From assembly GCA_022771185.1 (NCBI GenBank), contig JALFCJ010000217.1:1-26894 (forward strand): a stretch of DNA of 26,894 nt. Reading direction: 5' to 3'. The translations under genes were made by a program, and so were the position numbers. The notes beneath the pieces were generated by a model. The model saw nothing but the letters and a program-made list of their open reading frames with translations, did no database searches and was not told where the DNA came from. This document shows, piece by piece, positions 1 to 7,373 of this stretch (positions within the stretch are counted from its first letter, which is position 1; each line of letters begins with the position of its first letter). This DNA comes from Spirochaetales bacterium. GTDB lineage: Bacteria; Spirochaetota; Spirochaetia; Sphaerochaetales; Sphaerochaetaceae.

Positions 1-61
1 GGTTCGAACCCTCGACAACCAGATCCACAATCTGGCGCTCTACCACTGAACTACTTCCACC
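1..61 (-). tRNA. tRNA-His (GTG anticodon), 3' end cut by window start
   Basis: Read on the minus strand from 61, the sequence starts with a G at the -1 position followed by GTGGAAG, the extra 5' G typical of tRNA-His. A D-arm (GTTC...GAGC) follows, then an anticodon stem CCAGA/TCTGG enclosing the loop TTGTGGA with anticodon GTG. The T-arm follows (GAGGG, loop TTCGAAC, first C of the closing stem). The window begins inside the T-arm, so the 3' acceptor strand, discriminator and any encoded CCA lie outside. The gene has its own upstream promoter. Confidence 0.93.
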
Positions 62-105
62 ATGTTTGGTAGCAATGCGTTCGTCATTGCAATTTCAACA
101 GTGAA

Positions 106-134
106 ACTATACGGAAAGATTACTTTAGTGTCAA
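106..134 (-). promoter_or_regulatory. Promoter of tRNA-His
   Basis: On the minus strand, a perfect -35 TTGACA (129-134) is separated by 17 bases from -10 TATAGT (106-111). Transcription should start near 99, leaving a leader of about 38 bases before the tRNA. That leader contains a perfect 6-bp stem (GCAATG/CATTGC, 72-77 with 85-90). This is the best sigma-70 consensus promoter in the window. Confidence 0.8.
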
Positions 135-178
135 CTACACACAAGAGTTTTTTTCTCCACTAGTTTCATTTTCTTCAA

Positions 179-2383
179 TTAATTCCCTTTTACTTTCCCG
201 TGAATCTCTTTTAGTTCATTACCACTTCTTCGTTTTTCACCTTTAAAAGTAATAAGAGCTATAGTGTTTTTCCACTCTAAGACGCCTGGCTGAAGTGAGG
301 AGAAGAACTCATTCCTCTCTACTCCATACTTTGAGTACGAGTTGATAAACCAAGACTCGAGAGCTTCTTTAGTTACACTCCTTTCTTCTTTTTCATCAAC
401 ATACTCTATCTCAGCTTCTTTATATTCACTCTTAACTGTTTCTTCCAATTCTTCTCTTCCCCAGGATGTAAGAGGATTAGAGAGAGAATATATTTCTTTT
501 TCTGCGTCTTTCATCTTTTCTTTCACACTAGGTGACGAGACGAAATCGCTGAGACGAGATGAAAGTGATGGAATAGACTCCATCAGTGCAATAGAGCCAT
601 TTTCATCAAGAAAAGAAGAGATAAGAGGAAGAATGGTTTTATCTTCAGAGAGACGGGAGAGAATATTGCGGCCACTTATTACCGAGAACTTTATTCCATC
701 CTCCAACAAAGAAAAAACATCTCTTGGAGTAGACACATAGACTTGTGGCCTTAATATCTCTTCCAAATCCAAAGCAAAATGATCTATTACATCTTTTTGG
801 TCTTTAGTCTTTACTTGGGCTATTGAGGAACCTTCAGGATTCTTCTTCATCAATGGATACAACATAAGGCCATGAGACGCATTGAGCACCAATACATTAC
901 CATGACGAGGGATATCGATATTCAAGTAAAGCTTCTTTGTTAGCGCTAGAAGTATATTGGCCCTATCTCCTAGAGCTCTTTCAATCCACTTGTCACGTTT
1001 TCTATCTTTAGGGGTGAAAGTCAGATTCTCAATAAACAGATCATCCCCCACTGCTTCAAGCTGTGCTTCCCTTTTTTCTAATACTTCTTCTCTTATTCTT
1101 CCTTCGTATCCCATATTTGAAGGTTTATAGTAGACTTTACCTTGTAAAGCAGTAGGAAGATACTGCTGGGCGACCCAGTGGTCTTTATATGCGTGAGGGT
1201 ACATATACCCTTCTCCATGTCCAAATCCTTCGCTGTCACGGGAAGCATCCTTTAGGTGGTTTGGAACCTCGTTGTCCTTCTCTTTTTCCACATCAGAGAG
1301 AGCATCAAAGAAAGCAAGAGTGCTGTTGCTCTTAGGGCATGTTGCTAGATAAAGAGCGGCATGTGCCAGGTGAAATCTGCCCTCTGGGAGTCCGATTCTA
1401 TCGAAGGCCGCAGCATCTGCTTCAACCACGACTATTGCGTTTGGATCAGCCAACCCTATATCTTCACAGGCAGAAATAAGCATTCTCCTAAAAATAAATC
1501 TAGGATCCTCTCCGGCTGCTACCATTCTTGAAAGCCAATACAGTGCAGCATCAGGGTCTGAGCCCCGAAGAGATTTGATGAATGCAGATATTACATCGAA
1601 GTGATAGTCACCCTCTTTGTCATACAATACAGCCTTTTGCTGTATAGATTCTTCTGCAGTCTCTTTTGTTATGTATATCTTGCTACCTATCTCAGGAGGG
1701 TAGTGTTCAGGAGTTGTCTCAACTGCAAGCTCCAACGCATTAAGAAGGCTTCTTGCATCGCCACCGGAAACATTAACCAAGTGCTCCAAGGCTCCTTCCT
1801 CGAACTCAACATCAAATTTTCCATATCCTCGTTCTTTGTCGTTTATAGCCTGTAGCGCTATATCTCTCAAATTCTCATCTGTGAGTTTTTTTAATTGAAA
1901 GACTCTGCTTCTTGAAACAAGGGCCTTGTTGACTTCAAAAAACGGGTTCTCCGTAGTAGCGCCTATTAGGATAATCGTGCCATTCTCAACCCAGGGCAAA
2001 AGAGCATCCTGCTGGCTTTTATTCCATCTATGGACTTCGTCGATAAAGAGAATAGTCCTCATTCCCCAATGGTCCCTTCTCTCTTTTGCTTCCGCTATCT
2101 CTTCTCTTAGCTCTTTTACACCTGAAAGAACTGCATTAAGAGAAGAGAAATGACTCTTTGTAGTATTTGCTATGACTCTTGCAAGTGTTGTCTTCCCTGT
2201 TCCTGGAGGGCCATAGAATATGATAGACGACAGTTGGTCCATCTGTATGGCACGTCTTAGGAGCCTTCCCTTTCCAAGAATATGATCTTGGCCTATATAC
2301 TCCTCAAGGGTTCTGGGGCGCATTCTTGCAGCCAAAGGCTCATTTGTAACAGGAGCCGAAGAAAAAAGATTATCACTGTCCAT
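179..2383 (-). CDS. rarA: RarA (MgsA) AAA+ ATPase fused to a methyltransferase-like C-terminal domain
   Basis: RarA is a replication-fork maintenance ATPase related to clamp loaders that acts with single-stranded DNA-binding protein at stalled forks. The 734-residue product has Walker A GPPGTGKT (58-65), Walker B FIDEVH (113-118), sensor 1 GATTENPFF (about 141-149) and an SRSRVF arginine-finger segment. The MgsA C-terminal part, ending near residue 435, includes AGEDPRFIFRRMLISACEDI. Ordinary RarA is about 430-450 residues. Here roughly 290 more follow, with a Rossmann-like strand and loop (NVLVLNASHGLMLY, about 490-505) resembling an S-adenosylmethionine-binding motif I. From memory, such RarA/unknown-domain fusions occur in some bacterial lineages, so the architecture is not new, but the second domain's function is unknown to me. 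The ATG is preceded by GGGAG inside the end of the upstream lipoprotein gene, five bases away, so the two are cotranscribed. Confidence 0.93.
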   Translation of the reverse strand: MDSDNLFSSAPVTNEPLAARMRPRTLEEYIGQDHILGKGRLLRRAIQMDQLSSIIFYGPPGTGKTTLARVIANTTKSHFSSLNAVLSGVKELREEIAEAKERRDHWGMRTILFIDEVHRWNKSQQDALLPWVENGTIILIGATTENPFFEVNKALVSRSRVFQLKKLTDENLRDIALQAINDKERGYGKFDVEFEEGALEHLVNVSGGDARSLLNALELAVETTPEHYPPEIGSKIYITKETAEESIQQKAVLYDKEGDYHFDVISAFIKSLRGSDPDAALYWLSRMVAAGEDPRFIFRRMLISACEDIGLADPNAIVVVEADAAAFDRIGLPEGRFHLAHAALYLATCPKSNSTLAFFDALSDVEKEKDNEVPNHLKDASRDSEGFGHGEGYMYPHAYKDHWVAQQYLPTALQGKVYYKPSNMGYEGRIREEVLEKREAQLEAVGDDLFIENLTFTPKDRKRDKWIERALGDRANILLALTKKLYLNIDIPRHGNVLVLNASHGLMLYPLMKKNPEGSSIAQVKTKDQKDVIDHFALDLEEILRPQVYVSTPRDVFSLLEDGIKFSVISGRNILSRLSEDKTILPLISSFLDENGSIALMESIPSLSSRLSDFVSSPSVKEKMKDAEKEIYSLSNPLTSWGREELEETVKSEYKEAEIEYVDEKEERSVTKEALESWFINSYSKYGVERNEFFSSLQPGVLEWKNTIALITFKGEKRRSGNELKEIHGKVKGN

Positions 2384-2388
2384 AATTA

Positions 2389-3078
2389 TTACTCCCAGAA
2401 GACTGAATAAGGAGAATCGGAAGAAACAGGAGTATTCTTTAGTATTTTCTCTTCTCTTCCTAGTTGATTAAAAAACTCATCGCTGACGATTATTGATACA
2501 CTATTGAAAAGAATACTATCCGCTTCCGGTAAATACTCGCCTTTTCCAACGCTTTCAAGGGAAGCATATCCTTTTCTTATTTCTCCGAATATCTTTGATA
2601 CCCCCAAAAAGCTTTCTTCTAAATCAGAGCTCTTATCTTGAAGAGTACTGTAGATTACAGACGAGAGTTCTTCTCCGACTTTAGATCTCAAAGCATTTGA
2701 AAAAGTCGTATCCCCTTCAATATAATCCAATGGGTCCTTTGCCAACTCCAAAGCGCTTTCTTTGATGACTGGCATATAATTCTTTACAGCTTCAACAGCA
2801 ACATCAGCTACATCGGTCAGGTACTTATTCTCCAAGTCATCAAAGGAAGGTAAATATTCTTCATAAAGCAAAAAAGATGAAGGAAGAGCCTCCTCTAGTA
2901 TTTCGGAGTCAATCGAAAAAGAAGAGAGAGAAGAAAACAAATCCAAAGATAAAAGCTCCATGGCAGCCCTCTCTCTTTCAACAGATACAATCTCTTTTTC
3001 TTCTCCACTACCACCTGTGACGCAGGAGGATAGAGTCAAAAGAGAAACAGCAATAATAAGAGCCAGAAATCTCCACAT
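2389..3078 (-). CDS. DUF4197-like lipoprotein
   Basis: The 229-residue product starts with a lipoprotein signal peptide: MWR, a hydrophobic run and the lipobox LSSC with the acylated Cys at 19. The mature part is helical. Its segment around AVEAVKNYMPVIKESALELAKDPLDYIEG, followed by a final LGREEKILKNTP, resembles the DUF4197 family of periplasmic or lipid-anchored proteins, whose function I do not know. The family call rests on pattern memory and is moderate; the lipoprotein call is firm. The gene lies between the sigma-factor gene and rarA, five bases before rarA. No Shine-Dalgarno precedes the ATG, but a TAGACC-17-TATTCT promoter ends exactly six bases before it, so the message may be leaderless. 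Confidence 0.72.
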   Translation of the reverse strand: MWRFLALIIAVSLLTLSSCVTGGSGEEKEIVSVERERAAMELLSLDLFSSLSSFSIDSEILEEALPSSFLLYEEYLPSFDDLENKYLTDVADVAVEAVKNYMPVIKESALELAKDPLDYIEGDTTFSNALRSKVGEELSSVIYSTLQDKSSDLEESFLGVSKIFGEIRKGYASLESVGKGEYLPEADSILFNSVSIIVSDEFFNQLGREEKILKNTPVSSDSPYSVFWE

Positions 3079-3084
3079 GACTCT

Positions 3085-3113
3085 AGAATACTTTCTTCTT
3101 TATTTATGGTCTA
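3085..3113 (-). promoter_or_regulatory. Candidate leaderless promoter of the DUF4197-like lipoprotein and rarA
   Basis: On the minus strand, -35 TAGACC (3108-3113) is followed by 17 bases and -10 TATTCT (3085-3090). Six bases (AGAGTC) then lead to the ATG at 3078, where transcription is predicted to start. The absence of a Shine-Dalgarno fits a leaderless start. Confidence 0.45.
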
Positions 3114-3121
3114 CAATCCTT

Positions 3122-3823
3122 TTACCCTGCAAGGAGGTAAGAACGAAGTTTTCTGATGCCATCCCTCTTTCTCTTCGACACTGTACCGACGCTTACTCCC
3201 AGTTCTGCTGCAACAGCCTTTATGTTCTTCTTTGGTTGATCCATTACGCCGAAGGATGTAGCCACTGCATACATTTCATCACGACTTAAGGAACTGAAGG
3301 CTCTCTCCAGAACAATCTGGGATTCAAGTTTCTCATATTCTTCTTCCACCGTAGTATTGGAAGGGATAGTCTCTGATAGTGTCCTTCCTTCCTCTTTGTT
3401 TGTATATGACACATCAAGAGAAAGGCACTCTTCCCTTTTTATGGCATCCTTTATCTTTTTTTCTTTCTCTGAAGTAAGATAAATATCGTCTCCATTCCTA
3501 TATTTTCTTATGGACTCGATCATATGCTTGGGAATACGGATTGTTCTGAGACTATCGTTAAGGAAAGATCTGACTTCAGTATTCATGGCTCTTTCCATGT
3601 ATGCATCAAAGCCAGAGTAAGAGAAGTCGAATCTCATCAATGCACTGTGGATTCCTAATCTTGCGGCATTCTCGATATCATCTCTGTACTCCGATGCACC
3701 TTTGACAGAGTTGATATACTTGCTGGCAACCTTTTTTACTTTCGGCTCCATCATCACGATAAACGCATTTTCCTTTCTTCTGTCGCAGCTTGCTTCTTTT
3801 GCCATTTCATAGACTGTAGCCAT
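3122..3823 (-). CDS. Sigma-70 family RNA polymerase sigma factor
   Basis: The product (233 residues from the preferred start) has a region 2-like block: YRDDIENAARLGIHSALMRF, then SGFDAYMERAMNTEVRSFL and IRIPKHMIESIRKY. This is the usual layout for core binding and -10 recognition. A C-terminal region 4 follows (LSRDEMYAVATSFG, helix-turn-helix around AVAAELGVSVGTVSKRKRDGIRKL) for -35 contact. There is no long N-terminal region 1.1, so this is an alternative sigma factor rather than the main one. I chose the ATG at 3823 because AGGAGA precedes it with normal spacing; the longer reading frame from 3853 has no ribosome-binding site. The gene is divergent from tig, which suggests a stress or protein-quality role, but its regulon cannot be read from sequence. 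No anti-sigma gene is adjacent. Confidence 0.85.
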   Translation of the reverse strand: MATVYEMAKEASCDRRKENAFIVMMEPKVKKVASKYINSVKGASEYRDDIENAARLGIHSALMRFDFSYSGFDAYMERAMNTEVRSFLNDSLRTIRIPKHMIESIRKYRNGDDIYLTSEKEKKIKDAIKREECLSLDVSYTNKEEGRTLSETIPSNTTVEEEYEKLESQIVLERAFSSLSRDEMYAVATSFGVMDQPKKNIKAVAAELGVSVGTVSKRKRDGIRKLRSYLLAG

Positions 3824-3867
3824 ATTTATTCTCCTATGGATACAGTTTTGCACACCCAGTAGGTCAA

Positions 3868-3896
3868 TTTATGTCCTAGTGAATAAAAAATGTCAA
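3868..3896 (-). promoter_or_regulatory. Promoter of the sigma-factor gene
   Basis: On the minus strand, -35 TTGACA (3891-3896) is followed by 17 bases and -10 CATAAA (3868-3873). The start is predicted near 3861, giving an untranslated leader of about 38 bases that contains the AGGAGA ribosome-binding site. The -35 is perfect and the -10 matches four of six positions. Confidence 0.5.
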
Positions 3897-3901
3897 AGTA
3901 T

Positions 3902-3930
3902 TTGCCTTTTTTTTCAAGAACGTTTATTTT
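3902..3930 (+). promoter_or_regulatory. Candidate promoter of tig-clpP-clpX
   Basis: TTGCCT (3902-3907), 17 bases, TATTTT (3925-3930). Both hexamers match four of six positions. The predicted start, near 3937, coincides with the 5' end of the long stem in the tig leader. A weaker alternative is an extended -10 TGTTATTTT at 4007-4015, nearer the gene, which would exclude that stem from the mRNA. Confidence 0.35.
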
Positions 3931-3937
3931 TCCTTTT

Positions 3938-4002
3938 GTGGCAGCTAAAAGTGCACCTATATACAAAGGTATGGAAAAACGTATATATTTATTAGCTGCT
4001 AC
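3938..4002 (+). promoter_or_regulatory. Nested stem-loop in the tig leader
   Basis: An outer stem pairs 3938-3948 with 3992-4002: GCAGCTAA/TTAGCTGC is perfect and a G-U, a U-A and a G-C pair extend it. Inside it, TATATAC (3958-3964) pairs with GTATATA (3981-3987) around a 16-base purine-rich loop. If the upstream promoter is used, the structure lies at the 5' end of a leader of about 109 bases. It could be a regulatory RNA element, a stabilising 5' cap structure, or a DNA operator. I do not recognise a known riboswitch class. Confidence 0.4.
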
Positions 4003-4045
4003 GGCGTGTTATTTTAGAATAAAAAATCATTAAGGGAGACCAAAG

Positions 4046-5392
4046 ATGGTAACCGAGAAGAACGTTAAGGAACTGGAAAACAGTCAGGCATCACTTACTC
4101 TTACAATTGATGCTGCAACTATCGAGAAGGCATATCAGGCAAAGCTCAACAAATATGCCAAGACAATTGAAATGCCAGGCTTCAGAAAGGGTCACGTACC
4201 TGCATCTGTCGTTGAAAGAAAGTATGGCCAGGGAATCAGAGAAGAATCTACATTCGACTGCATGGAAGAGAACTTGAAAGAGACCATCGAAACTTTGGAA
4301 GAGAGCCAGAGACCTCTCCCTTATTCAGTTCCTGAACTTCAGGATGAAGAGACTCTTCTTCCATTCAAGAAGGATAGCGACATTACATTCACAGTAAAAT
4401 ATGACATCTATCCCAAGTTCGATCTTCCTCAGTACACAGGACTTGAAGTAGAAGTCAAGAAGGCTGAAGTGACAGACGAAGATGTAGAAAAAGAGATCAA
4501 GAATCTTCAGGAACAGAATGCTATGGTCGTCAGAAAGGACGGAGCAGTCGAAGATGGAAACATTGTAAAGATCGATGTTGCTGAGGTTGACGAAAATGGA
4601 AATGAAATCGAAGATTCCAAGTCTTCTGACTTCACTTTCACAGTAGGCAGCGGCTACAACCGCTATAAGATCGACTCCGACATCATCGGTATGGCTGCAG
4701 GAGAAGAGAAGACTTTCGACAAGACATATGGCGAAGATGAGACAAATGAAACTCTTAAGGGCAAGACTCTCAAGCTTCACGTCAAAGTCAACGAAGTCAA
4801 GTATCGCGACATTCCTGAATTGGACGACGACTTTGCTCAGGACGTCAAGGAAGAGTATAAGACAGTTGCCGACTTGAAGGCTGGAATCAGAGCAGACTTC
4901 GAGAAGAGACTTGAAGAAGCTCAGAAGAATATCAAGGCTGACGCTATCATCAACGCTGTTGCAAAGAATGCTGTCATCTCTATTCCAAAGAGCATGATCG
5001 ATTACGAAGCTGAGAATCAGTGGCAGAGACTTGTACAACAGATGGGTGGTTCCGAGGAACAGCTCAATTCTTTCCTCCAGATTCAGGGAAGTGGAAAAGA
5101 AACACTTAAGGAAAGCTGGAAGGAGCCTATTACAGAAGACTTGAAGAAGCAGATGATTCTTGATGCTATCAGAAAGAAAGAAGACTTCAAGGTCGACGAA
5201 GAAGCTTACGAAGCAAAGTGCAAGGAAGAAATCAAGGATTCATATACAGATGAGCAGAAGGATTATTTGAAGTCAGCAATCAAAGATGAAATGCAGTATG
5301 CTGAAACAGTTCCATTCCTTCTTGCAAATAACACATTTAAGGATGGCGAGACTGTAAGTTTCGAAGCATTCATGAACCCTTCAGAGGAGTAA
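4046..5392 (+). CDS. tig: Trigger factor (ribosome-associated chaperone / prolyl isomerase)
   Basis: Trigger factor binds ribosomal protein L23 at the exit tunnel and shields nascent chains. The 448-residue length matches the family. The N-terminal ribosome-docking signature PGFRKGHVPASVVERKYG lies near residues 44-61. The middle FKBP-type domain starts after GLEVEVKKAEVTDEDVE, with VEDGNIVKIDVAEVDENG and the segment GMAAGEEKTFDKTYGED. The helical C-terminal chaperone arms follow (VADLKAGIRADFEKRLEEAQK to the end). A good AGGGAG ribosome-binding site precedes the ATG. It is the first gene of tig-clpP-clpX, a widely conserved order linking folding at the ribosome to ClpXP degradation. clpP's ribosome-binding site overlaps the tig stop codon. 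Confidence 0.97.
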   Translation: MVTEKNVKELENSQASLTLTIDAATIEKAYQAKLNKYAKTIEMPGFRKGHVPASVVERKYGQGIREESTFDCMEENLKETIETLEESQRPLPYSVPELQDEETLLPFKKDSDITFTVKYDIYPKFDLPQYTGLEVEVKKAEVTDEDVEKEIKNLQEQNAMVVRKDGAVEDGNIVKIDVAEVDENGNEIEDSKSSDFTFTVGSGYNRYKIDSDIIGMAAGEEKTFDKTYGEDETNETLKGKTLKLHVKVNEVKYRDIPELDDDFAQDVKEEYKTVADLKAGIRADFEKRLEEAQKNIKADAIINAVAKNAVISIPKSMIDYEAENQWQRLVQQMGGSEEQLNSFLQIQGSGKETLKESWKEPITEDLKKQMILDAIRKKEDFKVDEEAYEAKCKEEIKDSYTDEQKDYLKSAIKDEMQYAETVPFLLANNTFKDGETVSFEAFMNPSEE

Positions 5393-5395
5393 GAT

Positions 5396-6001
5396 TTGTC
5401 TAATCCTAAAATGAATACATATGTTCCCTATGTTCTGGAGCAATCCGGAACGGGGGAACGTACTTACGACATCTTTTCCCGTCTCTTAAAAGACAGGATT
5501 ATCTTTGTAGATGGAGAGATAAACGACGCCATGGCTGATCTAGTGGTGGCCCAGCTTATTTTCCTTGAGAGTGAAAACCCTAAAAAGGAAGTAAACCTCT
5601 ATATTAACTCTCCAGGTGGCAGTGTAACAGCTGGTCTTGCAATCTACGACACAATGCAGTACATATCCTGCCCAGTCTCCACAATTTGCATAGGGCAGGC
5701 ATGTTCAATGGCTGCATTGATACTTGCTGGAGGAGAAAAGGGATCCAGATTTGTCCTCCCCTACTCCAGAGTCATGATTCACCAACCTTCCGGCGGAGCT
5801 GAGGGACAATCTTCCGATATTCTTGTAACAAACAAAGAAATGCAGAGAATAAAGAAGATCACCACTTCAATCCTTGCCCACCACACAGATAAGAGTGTCG
5901 AGGAAGTGACCAAAGATATAGAAAGAGACTTTTTCATGGATGCAGATGAAGCTGTAGCCTATGGAATTGCTGATAAGGTAATGAGAAGAAAAGATGGCTA
6001 G
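5396..6001 (+). CDS. clpP: ATP-dependent Clp protease proteolytic subunit ClpP
   Basis: ClpP is the serine-protease barrel that degrades proteins unfolded by ClpX. The 201-residue product shows the catalytic triad Ser104 (GQACSMAA), His129 (MIHQPSGG) and Asp178 (ERDFF), plus the NSPGGSV oxyanion-loop segment at 71-77. The start is TTG at 5396: AGGAG at the tig stop codon lies about seven bases upstream, whereas the in-frame ATG at 5411 has no ribosome-binding site. The three-base gap after tig and the eight-base overlap with clpX indicate translational coupling. Confidence 0.97.
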   Translation: MSNPKMNTYVPYVLEQSGTGERTYDIFSRLLKDRIIFVDGEINDAMADLVVAQLIFLESENPKKEVNLYINSPGGSVTAGLAIYDTMQYISCPVSTICIGQACSMAALILAGGEKGSRFVLPYSRVMIHQPSGGAEGQSSDILVTNKEMQRIKKITTSILAHHTDKSVEEVTKDIERDFFMDADEAVAYGIADKVMRRKDG

Positions 6002-7244
6002 AAACGCTAAATACTGTTCATTCTGTGGTCGCCCCAATGACGGAACAATCAGGATGGTAAACGGACCTGGGGTTTGTATCTGTGAAAGCTGTATCAAAAC
6101 TTGCTCCGATATTCTCAAAGAGCAGGTAGCAAGCAGTGACAGCGATGAATTCCAGGATCTTGAAATTCCCACACCAGAGGAAATCAAGAAATATCTTGAT
6201 CAGTATGTAATCGGGCAGGATGGAGCAAAGAGAGTCCTCTCTGTCGCTGTATATAACCACTACAAGAGAATTAAGTATCAAGATAAAATCAAAGATTCCG
6301 GTGTAGAGCTTGATAAGTCCAACATCCTGATCATCGGCCCTACAGGAACAGGTAAGACTCTTCTTGCAAGGACACTTGCAAAGAAGCTTAACGTTCCATT
6401 TGCAATTGCAGATGCTACTACTCTTACAGAAGCCGGATACGTTGGAGAAGATGTAGAGAATATTCTTCTTAAACTTATCGAAGCCGCCGACTACGATATT
6501 GCTAAGGCTGAAAAAGGTATAATCTTCATTGACGAAATCGATAAGATCGCAAAGAAGGGAGAGAACGTCTCAATCACTAGAGATGTCTCTGGAGAAGGCG
6601 TTCAGCAGGCGCTCTTGAAGATTATCGAAGGAACTGTGGCTTCTGTTCCTCCTCAGGGTGGAAGAAAGCATCCTAACCAAGAGATGTTGAAGATTGACAC
6701 ATCAAACATTCTCTTCATCTGCGGTGGTGCCTTCGTAGGCTTGGATAAAGTCATCGAAAAAAGAACAGCTGTATCAAGCATGGGATTCGGAGCTACTGTC
6801 AAAGATAAAAACGAGAAGGATCTCGGCGCTTTATATAAAGAGTTGCATCCAGACGACCTTGTGAAGTTCGGTCTTATTCCTGAGTTTATCGGTAGACTTC
6901 CAATCCACACAACTCTGGAGAATCTTACTCAAAGTGACCTCGTTAGGATCCTGACAGAACCAAAGAACTCTATTATAAAGCAGTATGAGACTTCTTTTGC
7001 TTTAGATGGAATAAAGCTGAAATTTACCGATGAAGCAGTAAATGCCATCGCTGAGAAGTCATACGAACAGAAGACAGGAGCAAGAGGACTCAGATCAATT
7101 GTAGAGAATCTAATGCTCTCCATATCTTACGACGTTCCTTCTATTCCAGGAGTCAAAGAAGTCGTGGTAGATAAAGACAATGTAACACTGGGTACTGTAC
7201 CTAGAGTCTACGGAGAGAACAATCTCCTATTAGATGTTAAATAA
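5994..7244 (+). CDS. clpX: ATP-dependent Clp protease ATP-binding subunit ClpX
   Basis: ClpX is the hexameric AAA+ unfoldase that feeds substrates to ClpP. The N-terminal zinc-binding domain has Cys8, Cys11, Cys30 and Cys33. Also visible are Walker A GPTGTGKT (115-122), the pore loop GYVGED, Walker B IIFIDEIDKI, the RKH loop (GGRKHPNQE), sensor 2 GARGLRS, and an MGFGA loop in the position of the IGF ClpP-docking loop. The 416-residue length is standard. The ATG lies inside the end of clpP, and a strong hairpin terminator follows the stop codon, closing the operon. Confidence 0.98.
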   Translation: MARNAKYCSFCGRPNDGTIRMVNGPGVCICESCIKTCSDILKEQVASSDSDEFQDLEIPTPEEIKKYLDQYVIGQDGAKRVLSVAVYNHYKRIKYQDKIKDSGVELDKSNILIIGPTGTGKTLLARTLAKKLNVPFAIADATTLTEAGYVGEDVENILLKLIEAADYDIAKAEKGIIFIDEIDKIAKKGENVSITRDVSGEGVQQALLKIIEGTVASVPPQGGRKHPNQEMLKIDTSNILFICGGAFVGLDKVIEKRTAVSSMGFGATVKDKNEKDLGALYKELHPDDLVKFGLIPEFIGRLPIHTTLENLTQSDLVRILTEPKNSIIKQYETSFALDGIKLKFTDEAVNAIAEKSYEQKTGARGLRSIVENLMLSISYDVPSIPGVKEVVVDKDNVTLGTVPRVYGENNLLLDVK

Positions 7245-7250
7245 ACGATC

Positions 7251-7277
7251 TATCCCGGGAGACCGGGATATTTCTTT
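7251..7277 (+). terminator. Rho-independent terminator after clpX
   Basis: A perfect 8-bp stem TATCCCGG/CCGGGATA (7251-7258 with 7263-7270) closes a GAGA tetraloop and is followed by a T-rich TTTCTTT. It sits six bases after the clpX stop codon. Confidence 0.85.
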
Positions 7278-7299
7278 ACCCATATATAAACAATTAAGA

Positions 7300-7305
7300 T
7301 ATAAA
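7300..7305 (+). promoter_or_regulatory. Candidate -10 element of the regulator gene after clpX
   Basis: TATAAA matches five of six -10 positions; the -35 (TTACCC, 7276-7281, spacer 18) is poor. Transcription would begin near 7312, just before the 5' arm of the hairpin that covers the ribosome-binding site. The region is AT-rich, so the call is tentative. Confidence 0.3.
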
Positions 7306-7322
7306 TTTGTACTTTAAATAAT

Positions 7323-7370
7323 AAACCTCCATCAAAGGCACTGATTTTGAATGAAGAAAGGTGGAGGTTT
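7323..7370 (+). promoter_or_regulatory. Hairpin sequestering a Shine-Dalgarno sequence
   Basis: AAACCTCCA (7323-7331) is perfectly complementary to TGGAGGTTT (7362-7370), and a G-U plus a C-G pair extend the stem inward to 11 bp around a 26-base loop. The 3' arm contains the GGAGG ribosome-binding site of the ATG at 7374. In mRNA the folded form would block ribosome entry, as in RNA thermometers and other translational switches. The pairing is read directly from the sequence; the regulatory role is inferred. Confidence 0.5.
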
Positions 7371-7373
7371 TCC

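Noticed and set aside
342..740. Open frame of 132 codons on the plus strand opposite the RarA fusion domain
   Set aside because: Ser-rich mirror of a Glu/Lys/Ser-rich coding strand; no ribosome-binding site or recognisable motif.
3958..3987. TATATAC/GTATATA considered as a phage-type repressor operator
   Set aside because: No phage or repressor gene is present, and it nests within a larger stem, so a leader structure explains it better.
4325..5038. Open frame of 237 codons on the minus strand inside tig
   Set aside because: It is fully antisense to an unambiguous trigger factor gene, has Cys/Phe/Ser-rich composition typical of a purine-rich gene read backwards, and no ribosome-binding site.
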